DNA of 64,000 bases from Gigaspora rosea (GCA_003550325.1 QKWP01000201.1:376172-440171), one strand, 5' to 3'. Positions 11,554 to 23,543 are shown, counted from the stretch's first letter. Program-made: numbers and translations. Notes: generated by a model not told the origin, from the letters alone.

Positions 11554-12292
11554 AAGCAATCTAAAAATAGATTTTAGATATTAGCTTGTGATCCTTGCTG
11601 CATAGTCACAGAAAAGAGCTTATATAATTGGCTAATTCATGTAAATCAAACAGGTTCTACTAATAATAGATCATTCTTGTTGTTATGATTTTTCAAAATG
11701 GAAAAAAAGCTATAAGCCGTATTTTAATTGACAGGCCCTACATATAAAAATAAATATTTAATTTTTCAAAATTGCTAAGCCTTAGCCACCTGCTTAGCCT
11801 TAATATTCCTGTAACTTAAAGCTTAGTCAAAATACATATTTTTATTACTATCTATACAATATCCAGTTATATTGTTTTAAAAAATTATGATACTATCTAA
11901 TTGCACTAGGATCTGATTTGTAGTAATAATTGCTTAGTACTTTAATATTAATAGTATAGCTAATATAACTATCATATGGGCCAATTTGAATAATTTATAA
12001 GTAGAGCTTATTTTTTTAAAAATTTTAAAGTTAAATAGCTTTTGATCTACTAGTCCATGTTAAATAATTTTATTACCAAATGTTCATCTCTTTGAGATAA
12101 TTCTGATAAGCCCAAAATTATTAAAATACAGTTATGAAAATGAACTGCCAAATAAGGTGACACACCTGTAGAAATAGATGTGCTATTTGGCAAGTTAAAA
12201 TATTTTAATTTTGATCACTACTGTGCTGAAATATTTAGTTTGGTATTAGTAAATAAAATATAAATGATATAATATTGAATAGTTTTATTACT
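11554..12292. other. AT-rich spacer, nothing recognised
   Basis: Low-complexity AT-rich DNA. A short TGCCAAATA..TATTTGGCA stem near 12147-12192 is the only local structure seen. Confidence 0.5.
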
Positions 12293-13221
12293 ATAGTCAT
12301 ATTTCTTTATAATTGTCCCTTTATAATCACAACCTCTATACAATCACACTAATTATACCTCTAAATAATAAATTCTCTTTTTATAATAGCAATACATATA
12401 TAATTACTATCATATATTTTTATGTAATCAAATATTAAATATAGTATTTACCTTTTATAATTATAATCTATGTGTTTCTCAATGCCTGAACCAATGTTTA
12501 CTAATAAAAATTTAGAATCTAATATTTAAATATACCATATATGTCAAAAATAGGCTACTACCTAAAATAAACTACTTCTGATCAACAATAGTTGATATAG
12601 TAAAACCAAATTCTACTATATAAATCATTTTATCATTGCTTATGTAAACTTATTCAAGAGACTACAATACATATACTATATAATTTTTAGCAAATTAAGA
12701 ATAATTTATTATTTGATTTTTAATTTTTATATTTGATAAAAAAATTAAAATTTTGTTAAAAAAATATATTAAAATTAAAGTTAAATAATAAAAACTTCTC
12801 TGATTTTTATGAAAGTTTAGATAATATCATTTTGATCTCTTAAAAATATTTACTTAAGTACTTATAATCAGTTTATATAGTAATATTTGGACTTTACTAT
12901 ATAGCAACTACTTGTAATTACTAAAAAACCTCTTATTCAAAAATAAGCTATCCATAACTTTTTGCCTAAAAAAATAGCTTTATTTTCGAACATATATAGT
13001 ATACTTATTTTTATAAATATAAATAACAACTAAATATTCATAATAGATACAAAAGTATTAGCTAATAAAGAAATTATTAGTTTAAAATTGACCAATCAGA
13101 TTGTTTTTAGTAAATAAATAAATATAAAAATTTTTTACTTATAATTACACTCTATATAATCACAAATTTTGCTTCACACAAAAGTGTAATTATAAAGAGG
13201 TATAACAGTATATGACTGTAA
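12293..13221. mobile_element. Possible TA-flanked (Tc1/mariner-type) element
   Basis: The left edge reads TATAGTCATATTTC followed by TTTATAATTG/TTTATAATCAC blocks. The right edge, in reverse complement, reads TACAGTCATATACTG followed by TTTATAATTACAC. Ends of the form (TA)YAGTCA resemble Tc1-type elements that duplicate TA. No transposase is visible. Ends are short and diverged, so the call is tentative. Confidence 0.4.
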
Positions 13222-13922
13222 TAAATTTCAAAATCATAAAGGGAGTGAAAAAATCAGGTGATTTTTTAGAGGAGGAAGGGTAAAAAAAAGTTGAAATTAT
13301 ATATAAGAACCTGACTATATATATATTAAGAAAGAGAGAGAGGGTAGGCCTCTGATAAAAAATAATCAGGTAATTAATGACATGGCCCTAAGATAAGTAT
13401 ATGTATTATAGCACAAGTAACTTTTATAGCTAGCTATTAACATATAATCTAATAATCAAAATCAAATATTTTTGTTATTATATCGAGATAATTTGGTTAA
13501 TACCGATTCTAATTACTAGATTATATAATTAAAATACAAAGCTAAAAAATTATCAAATTATTATACATGTATCAATTATATGCACACTATGTAATCTAGC
13601 AATCAGATTCAAATAATTTTAGTACTATTTGATTTGTTTCAATAAGATGAGTTAAATAGTACCAGAATAATTTTATTTTAATTACTATATTACAAGATAC
13701 TAGCAATAAAAGATTAAATTTTAAAAGACTAAAAATAACTTAGATGCATTGTTATCAAATTTTTTATAAATAAATTGACCTTAATTAAATAAGCAATTTT
13801 ATTCACTATTGTTTATTCCAAATGTTTATAAAAATTAGATAATTTTGATTGATTGATTTTTAAACATATGTTTTTTTACCAAAAGAATTTATTATGGTAC
13901 AGGTAAGTTTTTTACAAATAAC
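13222..13922. other. AT-rich DNA with dyad-core copies
   Basis: No gene. At about 13445-13535 and 13585-13690 there are imperfect palindromes containing TTTTAGTACTATTTGATT..TTAAATAGTACCAGAATAA, diverged copies of the dyad core that recurs at 15.3, 21, 58.8, 59.5 and 62.3 kb. Confidence 0.5.
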
Positions 13923-13924
13923 TA

Positions 13925-15164
13925 CAGTGGTCTACCATATTATTGTGGACACTTTTTAAAAATTTATAAGTCAGGTTTGGATAAGCAAATATAGCACAAA
14001 ATTTATATTACATTTTGAGCAGTTCTCAAGGTACAACATACTAAAATTTCACATGATTTTATTAGATCATATAGAAGATATACAGGAAATTTGATAACTT
14101 CCATTTTTGGATTTGACCAAAAATCAATTTTTAGATTTTTCTGGATTTACTAAAAAACTCATGAAGATCATATTGATTTATATTAGCTTAAAATTTCGCC
14201 AATATGTAGTATGACATTGTGCCAATGCAATGCAGTATAAAAAAGACTAAGTTTGTATAACAGATCAGTATAATAATACGTATCTTTTTTTCTCACAAAA
14301 CAATGAGTAGTTGTAAACATTTAACAGAAGACCAAAGAGGTGCACTAAATTATGGCAGGACCCTGGACATCTAGTATAGAGGTTATATTTTAAGTTTTTA
14401 GCAAAAACCCCTGAAATTTAAGAAGTAAAAAAACAGTTTTTGGCAATTATCTTGGCATCGAGTGGTCAAATTTGAATAAATTTTTTTTAAAATGAAGCTC
14501 TTAGTGAGGCGCATCTAACAAAAAAAAGTTCATTCAATTCAGATTACTGGATCAAAGTTATTTAAAAAAAATGTAGGTTGTAGTTTTCAGCAAATTGAGC
14601 CAAAATTGGCAAAATCCAAATATGACCTATATGAGAGATGTCTGGGGTCCTATTATGGCCAACAGCAAGATGATTCAGTTTGTACTATCGTAGCAGCTGT
14701 TGGATACAACAATTTCATAGTGCAAAATATTATTCAAAAGTTTTGTCAGGTGGGCAGAAGCAAAAAAAAAGGCCCAGACATCCTAAAAAGGCATGAATTG
14801 ATGTACTACCTGAGTATTATCATAAGCTAATTGCAGGTATGCTTGATCGGGTTGCTGCTTGTGTTAAAGCAAAGGAGGACCTATAAAGCATTAAAATAGA
14901 AATAATTTTTATGTTTTGTAAAAAAATATATATATATATATAAGTAAAAAAAATTTTGAATTTGGATTTTCAGTCAAATAAAAAAAACTATATTCATGAT
15001 TTTTTTGTATAACTTTAGTGAAATCTAATTAAATTGCATGAAATTTTAGTATATTATATTTTGGGATCTACTGAACACGTGACATAAATTTCGTGCTGTT
15101 TCACTTATCTGATTCCGAGTAATAAATTTTTAAAAAGTGTCCACAATAATATGGTAGACTATTG
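13925..15164 (+). mobile_element. Tc1/mariner-type transposon relic
   Basis: Inverted ends of about 45 bp (left starts CAGTGGTCTACCATATTATT, right is its complement ending CTATTG) are flanked by TA on both sides (13923-13924, 15165-15166), the Tc1/mariner target. A transposase start is legible at 14304 (MSSCKHLTEDQRGALNYG) and resumes at about 14660 (QQQDDSVCTIVAAVGYNN..KFCQVGRSKKKG), the helix-turn-helix part of a Tc1-like transposase. It is interrupted by a 295-bp hAT MITE. The DDE domain is missing, so the element is an internally deleted relic. Confidence 0.8.
14357..14651. mobile_element. hAT-type MITE inserted in the Tc1-like transposase
   Basis: Inverted ends AGGACCCTGGACATCT and AGATGTCTGGGGTCCT, flanked by a perfect 8-bp duplication ATTATGGC (14349-14356, 14652-14659). 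Taking out the element and one duplication copy rejoins the transposase frame (..ALNYG + QQQDDS..). A related copy lies at 62164-62434. The interior contains the recurring dyad core (GCTCTTAGTGAGGCGCATCT, 14498-14517). Confidence 0.9.
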
Positions 15165-15166
15165 TA

Positions 15167-15588
15167 TTATCTGATTTTTATAAAAATTTAGAGCTAAGTA
15201 GAATTTGTTATAGTAAACAAAATTGGTTTAATAATAAAGTTAATTCACTTAATAAAAAGCTACTATTAATATACTACAATTAAGTTTATTAAAACTTAAA
15301 ATTAAAAATTTTATTTATTTATTTAGCATCAATACCTTGTGATCTAGTAATCAGTATTAAATGATTTTACTACTATTCAATTTCTTATCGAAATGAATCA
15401 AATAGTAGTAAAATTATCTAATTCTGATTACTGAATTACATGTTATTACATGTGTAATATAAATAGTACTGCATTATAATACCTATACTTACCTTACATT
15501 TAAATTAAAAAATTATTTAAAACAAAATTAATTTTATAAAAAAAATTAAATATATTTACTATCCAAATAAATTGTTTTTAAAAACCAA
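15167..15588. other. AT-rich spacer with one dyad-core copy
   Basis: No gene. At about 15337-15440 an imperfect palindrome (GATCTAGTAATCAGTATTAA .. CTAATTCTGATTACTGAATT) matches the dyad core described elsewhere in this window. Confidence 0.5.
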
Positions 15589-15648
15589 AATTAGTATTAT
15601 TAGTATTGCCAGTTTTACCAGTATTACTAGTATTACCAGTATTATAGT
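15589..15648. repeat. 9-bp minisatellite (AGTATTACC)n, left of the PiggyBac element
   Basis: About six degenerate copies of AGTATTACY directly abut the left end of the transposon. The same type of repeat abuts the right end (18485-18637), as expected if the element inserted inside one minisatellite. Confidence 0.7.
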
Positions 15649-15910
15649 ATCCCTTAAACCGTCTAGCAGGCAAATTTGCCCGCTAAAATTTTTTTTTCTA
15701 ATTTTTGTGTGCCCATGCCCGATTTATCTAAGCTTGTCCCCTACATTATTAAGCTAGAATTAGAGTTTGCCACATAACCAATTATCTCCTATTTCACAGC
15801 ACCTCTTATGCATTATGATGCAATGTTAGGTAACTTGATAAATCTTGCACATGATCATATGATCGCTCTGCATAAAATCGCCATTGCCCCAAAAAAAAAA
15901 AAGAAAAAAA

Positions 15911-17762
15911 ATGTCTTCAAAGGCTTCACTATATAAAAGTTCGTCGTTTGCAAGTTCGTCGTCATCTCTTCTTGTAAACAAGGAAATAAATGCTGACGAC
16001 GATGATGAATATATACCAGTTTTAACATTTCGCCAACATTCTTTAAGTGACCCGGGTTCAGATAATTAGGATGAGGACGAAGACGAAAATGCCGCAACAG
16101 ACACAAGAAGTGTCCAAAAGAGAAAACGAAAACAAGCCCCACAATTGCCGCTACCACCACCTAACTTCGAACCACTGGTTCACCCAAGCCAATTGTGTCA
16201 TGCGAGCATTCGGTTGCCACCACATCTAAATGTTGGTGTTTCCAAACCGATCGATTTTTTTTTTTTCAATGTCCATGATGGACACAATAGTCGCAAATAC
16301 GAATGAGTATGCTAAAACAAAAGGCACAGGAGCCACCGGTAGACGATGGGAGGACATAACCTATAAAGAACTCCTTGTTTGGGTTGCTCTGGTCATATAC
16401 CAGGGACTTTTCAAGTTACCGTCCCTTGACCAATATTGGAACGATAATCCAAGACTCCCAGTACATCATATTTCCAAGCTAATATCATTAAAACGCTTTG
16501 AATTAGTGAAGAGGTTTCTTCACATTTATCCCCCCGCCCCCACAACACTATTAAAAAATTATTTTGAAAAGGTAGAACCGTTGCTTTCACATGTTCGTGA
16601 GGCTTCAAAGCAGTACTACGCACCGGGCTCCAATGTTTCAGTGGATGAGATAATGATTCGATTTTCCGGTAGAAGCATCCACACAGTTCGAATGAAAAAT
16701 AAACCTATTCCAGAAGGTTTTAAGGTTTTTTCTTTGTGCGAATCTGGGTACACTTACACTTTTCTGCCAACATCACGCGTCGCCCCAAATAATGCGATTA
16801 AAGTGAATGGTCTTAGTCAAGTTGGGTCTTTAGTTCTTCACCTCGTTCAACAACTTACATACCAACGATTTCCGTACAATATTTACATGGATAATTATTT
16901 CACCAGCGTTCCTCTCTTTCAGCATCTTAGACAAATGGGTGTTGGGGCTTGTGGAACTATCCGAAAAACGGCATCCGGGTTTCCAAAGGAATTAAAAGTG
17001 GATAAAGGTGTTAAATTAAATTGGGACATCCGGTCTGGTGTTGAAGTGAATAGCGTATTGGCTATTTTCTGGCAAGACAATGGGCCAGTTACAATGCTGT
17101 CGACAATTCACGGTCTTGTAGGTGAAGAATGGGAAATCAAACGAGATAGACGACGACCGAGAGAAACGAGTACTAATGCAGCAAAAGTGCAGGCAGTTTT
17201 TGGTTCAGAATCAAAAAAAAAATTGAAAATTCCCAAAGTAGTCGATGACTACAATCACAATATGAATGGCGTGGACGTCGCTGACCAATTGCGATCCTAT
17301 TACAACACTCAACAAACTGCGCGGCGCAATTGGATGCCTTTTTTTTTTTGGTTGTTGGACACTGCTATCATTAACGCATATCTAATCACCAAAATTTTAG
17401 GATCGACGCAAGAACATAAAAAGTTTCGTGAAGAACTTTTATGGGGTCTTATTGATTTTGCGAACGATATAGGTGAACATCAATTAAGAAGTGGTTCAAA
17501 AGTGAAATCAAAAAAAATCAAAGTCACGAAAAATTTTAAACTCTCCGATCAACGGTTGGCTCCTGGAAATCATTTGGCGGTGTGGAAAGACCAACGAGAG
17601 GCATGTCTGTGGTGTGCTTGGCTGGCCAGCATAAAGGAGTTGGATATGGATCGCAAAACACCACATCAAAGCAATATTTGGTGTTTGTCATGTGATGTGC
17701 CTCTTTGTTGCAATAGCAATCGAAATTGTTTTCTGGGATTTCACCTCGAAGATAAAAGCTGA
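15911..17762 (+). pseudogene. PiggyBac-type transposase (DDE_Tnp_1_7), nearly intact
   Basis: The open 510-residue block (16230-17762) is the catalytic body of a PiggyBac-like DDE transposase. The three acidic residues expected for the family are present: D139 in SVDEIMIRF, D221 in YMDNYFTS and D349 in NHNMNGVDVADQL. A cysteine-rich tail follows (CLWCAW .. CLSCDVPLCC), the zinc-binding C-terminus of the family. The natural start is probably ATG 15911 (MSSKASLYKS), because an acidic low-complexity N-terminus (DDDDEYIPV .. DEDEDEN) typical of the family reads from there. Two lesions interrupt it: a TAG at 16067-16069 and a one-base change in the 12-T run at 16255-16266, after which the frame shifts into the open block. 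It would excise and paste the element in the nucleus. It is either recently dead or, if the T-run is a sequencing error, one stop from intact. Confidence 0.85.
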
Positions 17763-18438
17763 TGGGTGGGTGGGTGGGCGAAGTGGCCTATAGGCCAAAG
17801 CTAATATTAGCTAAAATTTTTTTTTTTAAAAAAAAAATTGAGTGGGTGGGCTTTTTTGAAAAATCGGGTGGGTGGGTGGGCTTTTTTGAGCGAGCAGGCG
17901 GGCGAAGCGATCCCATAAACAAAAGACGATAAATAAAGAATTTATTGAGACTTTTTTTTTTTTTTAAATGATTTATTTTATTTTATGTTTTAATTTAAAT
18001 GCATTACATAATTTAATATTTATCAAAGTATGACATCGCGATAGTGTAAGCACCTTATGATCGAAACTCTGAAGCATTAATTTTAACCAAAAAATTGATG
18101 ATCCTAAAATTCGATTTATTACTGTCGGGATCCTGATTTTAAATGACACTAATAAAAATTGTAAAGGTCATAATCCCACAATCAACTTCGCTTAAGTAAC
18201 TAGTACTTTAATTTGCCCGGAAGACCCAAAATTTTGGATCACATGGCAAAATTCACGGTGTTAATGTCATACTTTTCGAGTAGCCTAAATCCGTATCCTT
18301 TGTTTTTGTTACACGACATGCGTTGTATTTAAATTGAGTTGTGTGTTATATAATCCGAGCCTTCAGGAGCCGTCTTAGCCAATTTAAGTAATAATTTGCA
18401 TAAAATTTTTTTTCACCCTATAAAATTTTTCTTTAGTA
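17763..18438. other. 3' non-coding part of the PiggyBac-type element
   Basis: Contains GTGGGTGGG repeats (17763-17890) and AT-rich DNA up to the right inverted end. No further gene seen. Confidence 0.6.
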
Positions 18439-18484
18439 ATTTTAGCGGGCAAATTTGCCCACTAAACTGGATGGTTTAAGGGAT

Positions 18485-18637
18485 AACCAGTAGCACTATA
18501 TTACCAATTTTATCAGTATTACCAATTTCTCTAGTATCACTAGTATTACTAGTATTACTAGTATCACTAGTATATCTAGTATTACAAGTATTACAAGTAT
18601 TACTAGTATTACTAGTATCACCAGCTTCACTAGTAGT
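18485..18637. repeat. 9-bp minisatellite (AGTATTACT)n, right of the PiggyBac element
   Basis: About fifteen degenerate copies of AGTATYACY; the continuation of the left-hand array at 15589-15648. Confidence 0.8.
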
Positions 18638-19282
18638 GCTCCAAATAGGTCAAATTAGATCAGATTGAAAACTTTTAGATTAGTCTTCAACCTGATCTAA
18701 ACCCAATCTGACCCAACCAAACCTGAACATGACTTGATTTTTTTAAGCCCAATATGCTTAAACTTTAAATTTTAATATTAAAATTCTAATAATATATAAA
18801 AAATATTGTTTAGTTTATAAAAGAAAAAATAATTGTTAATAATATTTAGTAGAGTAAATTTATTTATCACTTTATGGCGATGCACCTTATATGTACTTTC
18901 CCAATTAAATTTCAAGATCAGATAAATATTACATGATAAAAAATTCAAAACAAATATTCATTTTGTTAAAAATCGTTTATAATATAAAATTAAGAAATGT
19001 ATATAAAACTACTCTTTGAATTCTAAAAAAAAAAATTTCTTGCAAAATTTTACATAAAACTCTTTTTTACCTGTATATACAATTTTTATTTTACTCTAAC
19101 TCTAACCAATAAAAAAAATAGCTTTTTTAATTGTTTTAATTTTATGTTATATCTGATTTTAGGTGCAATAACATCACATGTACAATATATAAATTATTTC
19201 TATTTAGTATTAGTGTGTGCATATTGAATTTATACTGCACAAAGTTAATTTTTTATTCTGCATAAAAGTGCTAATATTTATT
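18638..19282. other. AT-rich DNA with a possible hAT left end
   Basis: TAGTGCTCC at 18634 is followed by subterminal AATAGGTCAAATTAGATCAG and CTGATCTAAACCCAATCTGA motifs, like the ends of other TAGTG-type elements here. Oppositely oriented motifs (GGATTAGATTGGGTTAGG) end at 23543, exactly where the gypsy LTR starts, so the right end may have been lost there. No gene. Confidence 0.35.
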
Positions 19283-19512
19283 GTCGTGGCTAAAGCTGGA
19301 AATGGCTGAAGCTGGAAATTTTAAATATTTTAATATAAAATTTACAAAAAATTTTGGAATGTATTTTGTACGATTTTTTTTTATAGTTAGATTAGAATTT
19401 AGGGTTAGGGTTTATAATAAAAGAGTATAGTTAGATTTTAGCAGGGCTTATAGTTTTAAATCGAGACCTCTAATTTCCAGCTTCAGTCATTTTCAGCTTC
19501 AGCCACAACATT
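19283..19512. mobile_element. MITE with GTGGCTRAAGCTG ends
   Basis: Inverted ends of about 38 bp (left TCGTGGCTAAAGCTGGAAAT.., right the complement of TGTGGCTGAAGCTGAAAATG) bound about 230 bp. The arms contain an internal repeat (GGCTAAAGCTGGAAATGGCTGAAGCTGGAAAT, seen as two 16-bp units). The interior is non-coding. Target duplication unclear. Confidence 0.65.
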
Positions 19513-20150
19513 TATTAAATAATATTTTAGAAAGTAAGAAGGGTTAAGCAAAATTTTATCTCTTAGTTAAATTTGATTGGCTAATATTTTATATATAAAT
19601 ATTATCTGAAGTGAGAGTAAGCCTCTATAGCAAATAAATATTAGGTAATAAATATCTGTACCTTAATCTGCCAACCCAATTTTTCAAAAAAAAATTTTTT
19701 TAAAAAAATTTTAATTGTACCAATTATTCTATTTTTGCTATTTTATTTCCTCTAGTATCACCTAATGTTAATATTAATTTTTTAGAATTACCTGATAAAT
19801 ATGAAAAAAATCCAAAATTTTTTGATTTTATATTATTCTTAAATTATAGTGTGATTAAAAAAAAAAGACGCTACTAACTCAAATTTTAAAGAATAGTTAA
19901 TTTATTATCACTTATAATCGACCAATCATTTTGTTTGTTTTGATCTTATATTAATCAAAACAAAACAAATAGTGGCTGAGTTAAGATTAGTATTAGAGTT
20001 TGGTAAATACAATAGTTAAAAGACTCTTCTAACCCAAAATTTCACAAAAATGTTTTTTGTCAAGAAAAATGTATAGTTTTATAGTCAGAATTTTAAGTTA
20101 GAAGCAATTTTTTAAAAAAGTTGTTTTGCTTTGATTTCATATTATAGTCA
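19513..20150. other. AT-rich spacer, nothing recognised
   Basis: No gene or bounded repeat supported. Confidence 0.5.
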
Positions 20151-21032
20151 GACCTCTCTATAGTCACACCCCATATAGTAACGCATCTATTTAAGCATGT
20201 GTTTTGTAGTATAGCAGAAGTTCATTTTGATTGGTTGTTAAGATACCCCGGAAAAAATGTTAATCATACCCCAGATAGAGTACCGGACAAAATTTTATAA
20301 CTCTCGAACTTTTAAAAAATTAGTCAATATACTCTAAAGACATTATAAATTTACAATATACTAATTCAGTTTTGTATTAACAACTTTAATTTGGATTTTA
20401 CAAGGGTTTTGTTGTTTTTTTCACAATAAATACATATAAACGTCTACTAAATAACACATACGCGACCATTCCTAACACTACTATTACTTTCACTTATTGT
20501 GTTATAAACGTCATATTTACAAACTATACTTGTACTAAATAAACTATAATCAAAAAAATATTAAAATACGGTTTAGAATCATAGTTCAAAATTATACTTT
20601 TCGTAAAAAAACACAAACAAATTAGTTGAAGCAGAGTATTTCAATTTCAACTCACCAATTGTTTAGACCACCGAACTACCTTCTGACCTTTCAAAATATT
20701 CACCTCTCATCTAGTTTTTGGAACTACTGCATCTTATTGCATCTCAGGTTAAAAAACAATTAGTTTGAAGGTAAACTACCAACGACTAAAGTTGGTTGTT
20801 ACGTTTTGTATTACAAAAAAAAAGTTTCATATGACACGACGATTTTTACTATTAAAAGTACTTTAAAAATTACAATTGACTATATAAAAAAAAGATCGTC
20901 ACCATTCATATTTATCCTAATAACAGCCAATCAAAACAAACTTCCGCTATGCTGTGTTTTGTGTGATGGACTTAAATATAGTAAAAAAATCTCATTATAG
21001 TCACAAATTGCTTATAATCACTATCACTATAA

Positions 21033-21961
21033 TTGATGATCTGCCAGTCAACTGATGCATGATCATAGTATAACGTGACGCAAATTACTATGCAAATCAC
21101 TTATAGACGAAATGCCACGATCACCCAAGGAAAAATATTTTTCTTACTAAGTTAATGAGTCATGTTGACTAATTGAAAGTTGTAGAGCTCGTCGAGGCGC
21201 ATCTAAGGTGGTTAAATCATCAAAATCGGCCCAGCAGATACGGAGATATCGTCGAAAAACGATTGGGCGACTATATAAAATTCTATGTAAACAAACATTT
21301 GTTTACATAAAATTTTACATAGTCGCCCAATCGTTTTTTGAAGATGACTCAGCATCTACTGGGCCAATTTTGATGAACTCACCACCTTTAGATTCATTAT
21401 AATGAGCTCTACAATTTTCAATTAGTCGGCATGATTCATTAACTTAGTAAACAAAATATTTTCCTTGGGTGATCGTGGCATTTCTACTTATAATATAGAT
21501 TATTATAGCAGAAATGCCACGATCACCCAAGGAAAAATATTTTTTACTAAGTTAATGAATCATGCTGATTAATTGAAAGTTGTAGAGCTCGTTGAGACGC
21601 ATCTAACGGTGGTGAGATCATCAAAATTGGCCCAGTAGATGCTGAGCTATCCTCAAAAAACGATTGGCCGAATATGTAAAATTTTATGTAAACAAATATT
21701 TGTTTACATAGAATTTTATATAGTCGCCCAATCGTTTTTCGACGATATCTCCGCATATACTGGGCCGATTTGATGATATAACCACCGTTAGATGCGCCTC
21801 GATGAGTTCTACAACTTTCAATTAGTCGACATACCTCATTACCTTAGTAAGAAAAATATTTTTCCTTGGGTGATCGTGGCATTTCGTCTATAAGTAATTT
21901 ACATAGTAATTTGCGTCATGTTACACTATGATCATGCATCAGTTGACTGGCGGATCATCAA
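21033..21961. repeat. Nested double-hairpin element
   Basis: Outer inverted arms (21033-21108, TTGATGATCTGCCAGTCAAC.., and 21886-21961) enclose two hairpins placed end to end. Hairpin 1 is 21109-21485 and hairpin 2 is 21511-21885. Each has arms of about 185 bp and a tight loop around AACAAACATTTGTTT. A 25-bp spacer, itself near-palindromic, lies between them. All four arms are variants of one sequence (GAAATGCCACGATCACCCAA .. GAGCTCGTYGAGRCGCATCT .. CGATTGG), in alternating orientation. Half-copies of the same arm occur at 59.45-59.84 kb. Apparent open frames inside are by-products of the repeat. Confidence 0.92.
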
Positions 21962-22241
21962 ATAAAAATTTGATTTTTTAACAATTTTATTAATAATAAA
22001 CTTTCATTATAGTCACTAATTTTTAAATAGCGCAAGCAATTAGTCTAATTGCCCTATGAAAAAAGTGGTCTGAGTGGTGTTATGGTTTAGCACAGAGAAG
22101 TCTGTAATAGTACGTGTACTGTGACATATATATGCATACTATATGGAATGACACATGTTTAAAATGATACGTATCAGCACTTTGTGAATGTCCAGAATAG
22201 CATGTGTAGGCTTTTTATACAGAATGGCACATATTTGGGGT

Positions 22242-22498
22242 CAGTGTTATGTCCAAGACTTTTTTTACCCATGTCCACGTCCAAACATCCACAGTGTCCA
22301 CAACTGTCCAAAGGATATTTTGACTTTAAAATTTAATAAATTAGTTTAAGAAAGATATGATTATATATTTTTTATAGTTCTGAATATTTTTTTGAAAAGA
22401 AAAAATAGATTATTTTAATAAAATTTTAAGTAATTAAGATGTATTTTTTTGTCCACAATTGTCCACAAATTGTCTAGAGCTGTCCCATGACAACACTA
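22242..22498. mobile_element. hAT-type MITE, 257 bp, ageing target duplication
   Basis: Ends CAGTGTTATGTCC and GACAACACTA (reverse TAGTGTTGTC), with GTCCACAA-rich subterminal repeats. The flanks TTTGGGGT (22234-22241) and TTTGTGAT (22499-22506) agree at 6 of 8 bases, which fits an old 8-bp duplication. Confidence 0.7.
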
Positions 22499-22506
22499 TT
22501 TGTGAT

Positions 22507-23543
22507 GATAGTATAGGCTCGTTGGTTGGAATTACATGTATTAAATGGCACGTTTATCTTGTATGGCCAATAAAATCACAGGATCAGGTGTAATGCGAAA
22601 ATTCAAAACAACTGACTTTTTTTTAAAAAATCCTCTGTATCTCAAAATCTCGTCTATGAAAAAGCCTTTAATTTCTAACAAAAAAAATTACTTGCAAAAT
22701 TTTGCTATAGGCATGTTTGCTATAATACCAACCCTTTACAATAATACCATACTCTAGCTAATTGAGTTTACTCTTACTTATAGCTATACATGAGGACGAA
22801 ACTATTTCGGGTTCTAAAACCCGAAATTAAAATTTGAAGACGAAATTGTTTTTGACCTATTTTACTTGAAAGACGAAATTATTTGATACTTTTTTTGAAT
22901 AGACGAAATTATAAGGAACATATCTATATAAATTTTATTTGCTTTTCCTTATAAAAAATTTTAATTTTCTCTAATGGAGACGAAATAGGCCTTTTTCAAA
23001 AATCAATTTCAGTGGTATCACTACTTATAGCTCATAAGACATATATGCAAGTGAACTTACGTGTGCCTTAACTATGCCAAAACCCATGAATTTTGGCTTA
23101 GTAAAGTGCAGCAAAACCTGGTCCATTTACGGTCCAAAATGTCTGAGCAGACGGTCCAATTCTACTAAACTTTTTTTGTCTATCAAATATTAATTAGAAC
23201 ATCTATCTGATATATTAAACAATATCAATGTGTATATTTATATTTGTTTATAGACTTCTAGCACTATAGATTTTTTATTTTTAATAAATTTTTATAATCA
23301 CTATTTATAATTTTTAATATAACTATAATTATATAGAGGTTTAGATTTATAGTTACATCTTTTATAATCACTATATTAGGGTGCAACCAACTATGTAACT
23401 ATAGGGAGAGATGACTGTACACCTAATTCTTTATTCCAATTGGTCAATTAGAGGTCACTAATATATTGCCATGGTAATGAATAAAAAAAAAAAGACTAAA
23501 CTATATAAAAAATTTCAGGTTGGATTAGATTGGGTTAGGTTGG
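22507..23543. other. AT-rich spacer, no gene recognised
   Basis: Contains six or so scattered GACGAAATT words (22795-22985), the possible right edge of the 20.15-kb element (about 23419) and GGATTAGATTGGGTTAGG motifs just before the LTR. Nothing else supported. Confidence 0.45.

Larger units (their letters stand above)
15649..18484 (+). mobile_element. PiggyBac-type DNA transposon, 2.8 kb
   Basis: Imperfect inverted ends of about 40 bp: left 15651-15689 starts CCCTTAAACC and contains GGCAAATTTGCC; right 18439-18482 is the complement and ends GGTTTAAGGG. The dinucleotide TA sits outside both ends (gTA|T.. and ..A|TAa); no TTAA duplication, the usual PiggyBac hallmark, is visible. Inside lies one transposase gene on the plus strand, then a GGGT/GGGC-rich stretch at 17763-17890 with repeated GTGGGTGGG. 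Confidence 0.85.
20151..23419. mobile_element. Possible 3.3-kb TA-flanked element (composite)
   Basis: The left edge TATAGTCAGACCTCTCTATA and the right edge in reverse complement TACAGTCATCTCTCCCTATA match at most positions, start with TA and are 3.3 kb apart. This is what a Tc1/mariner-type element with later insertions would show. The inside holds the double-hairpin element at 21033-21961 and the hAT MITE at 22242-22498 but no transposase. Repeats of GACGAAATT occur at 22795-22985. Tentative. Confidence 0.35.

Noticed and set aside
21208..21756. Two similar small proteins with IRRYRRKTIGRLYKILCKQ
   Set aside because: Both come from arms of the same hairpin in opposite orientation; similarity is due to the repeat, with no start context or homologue.
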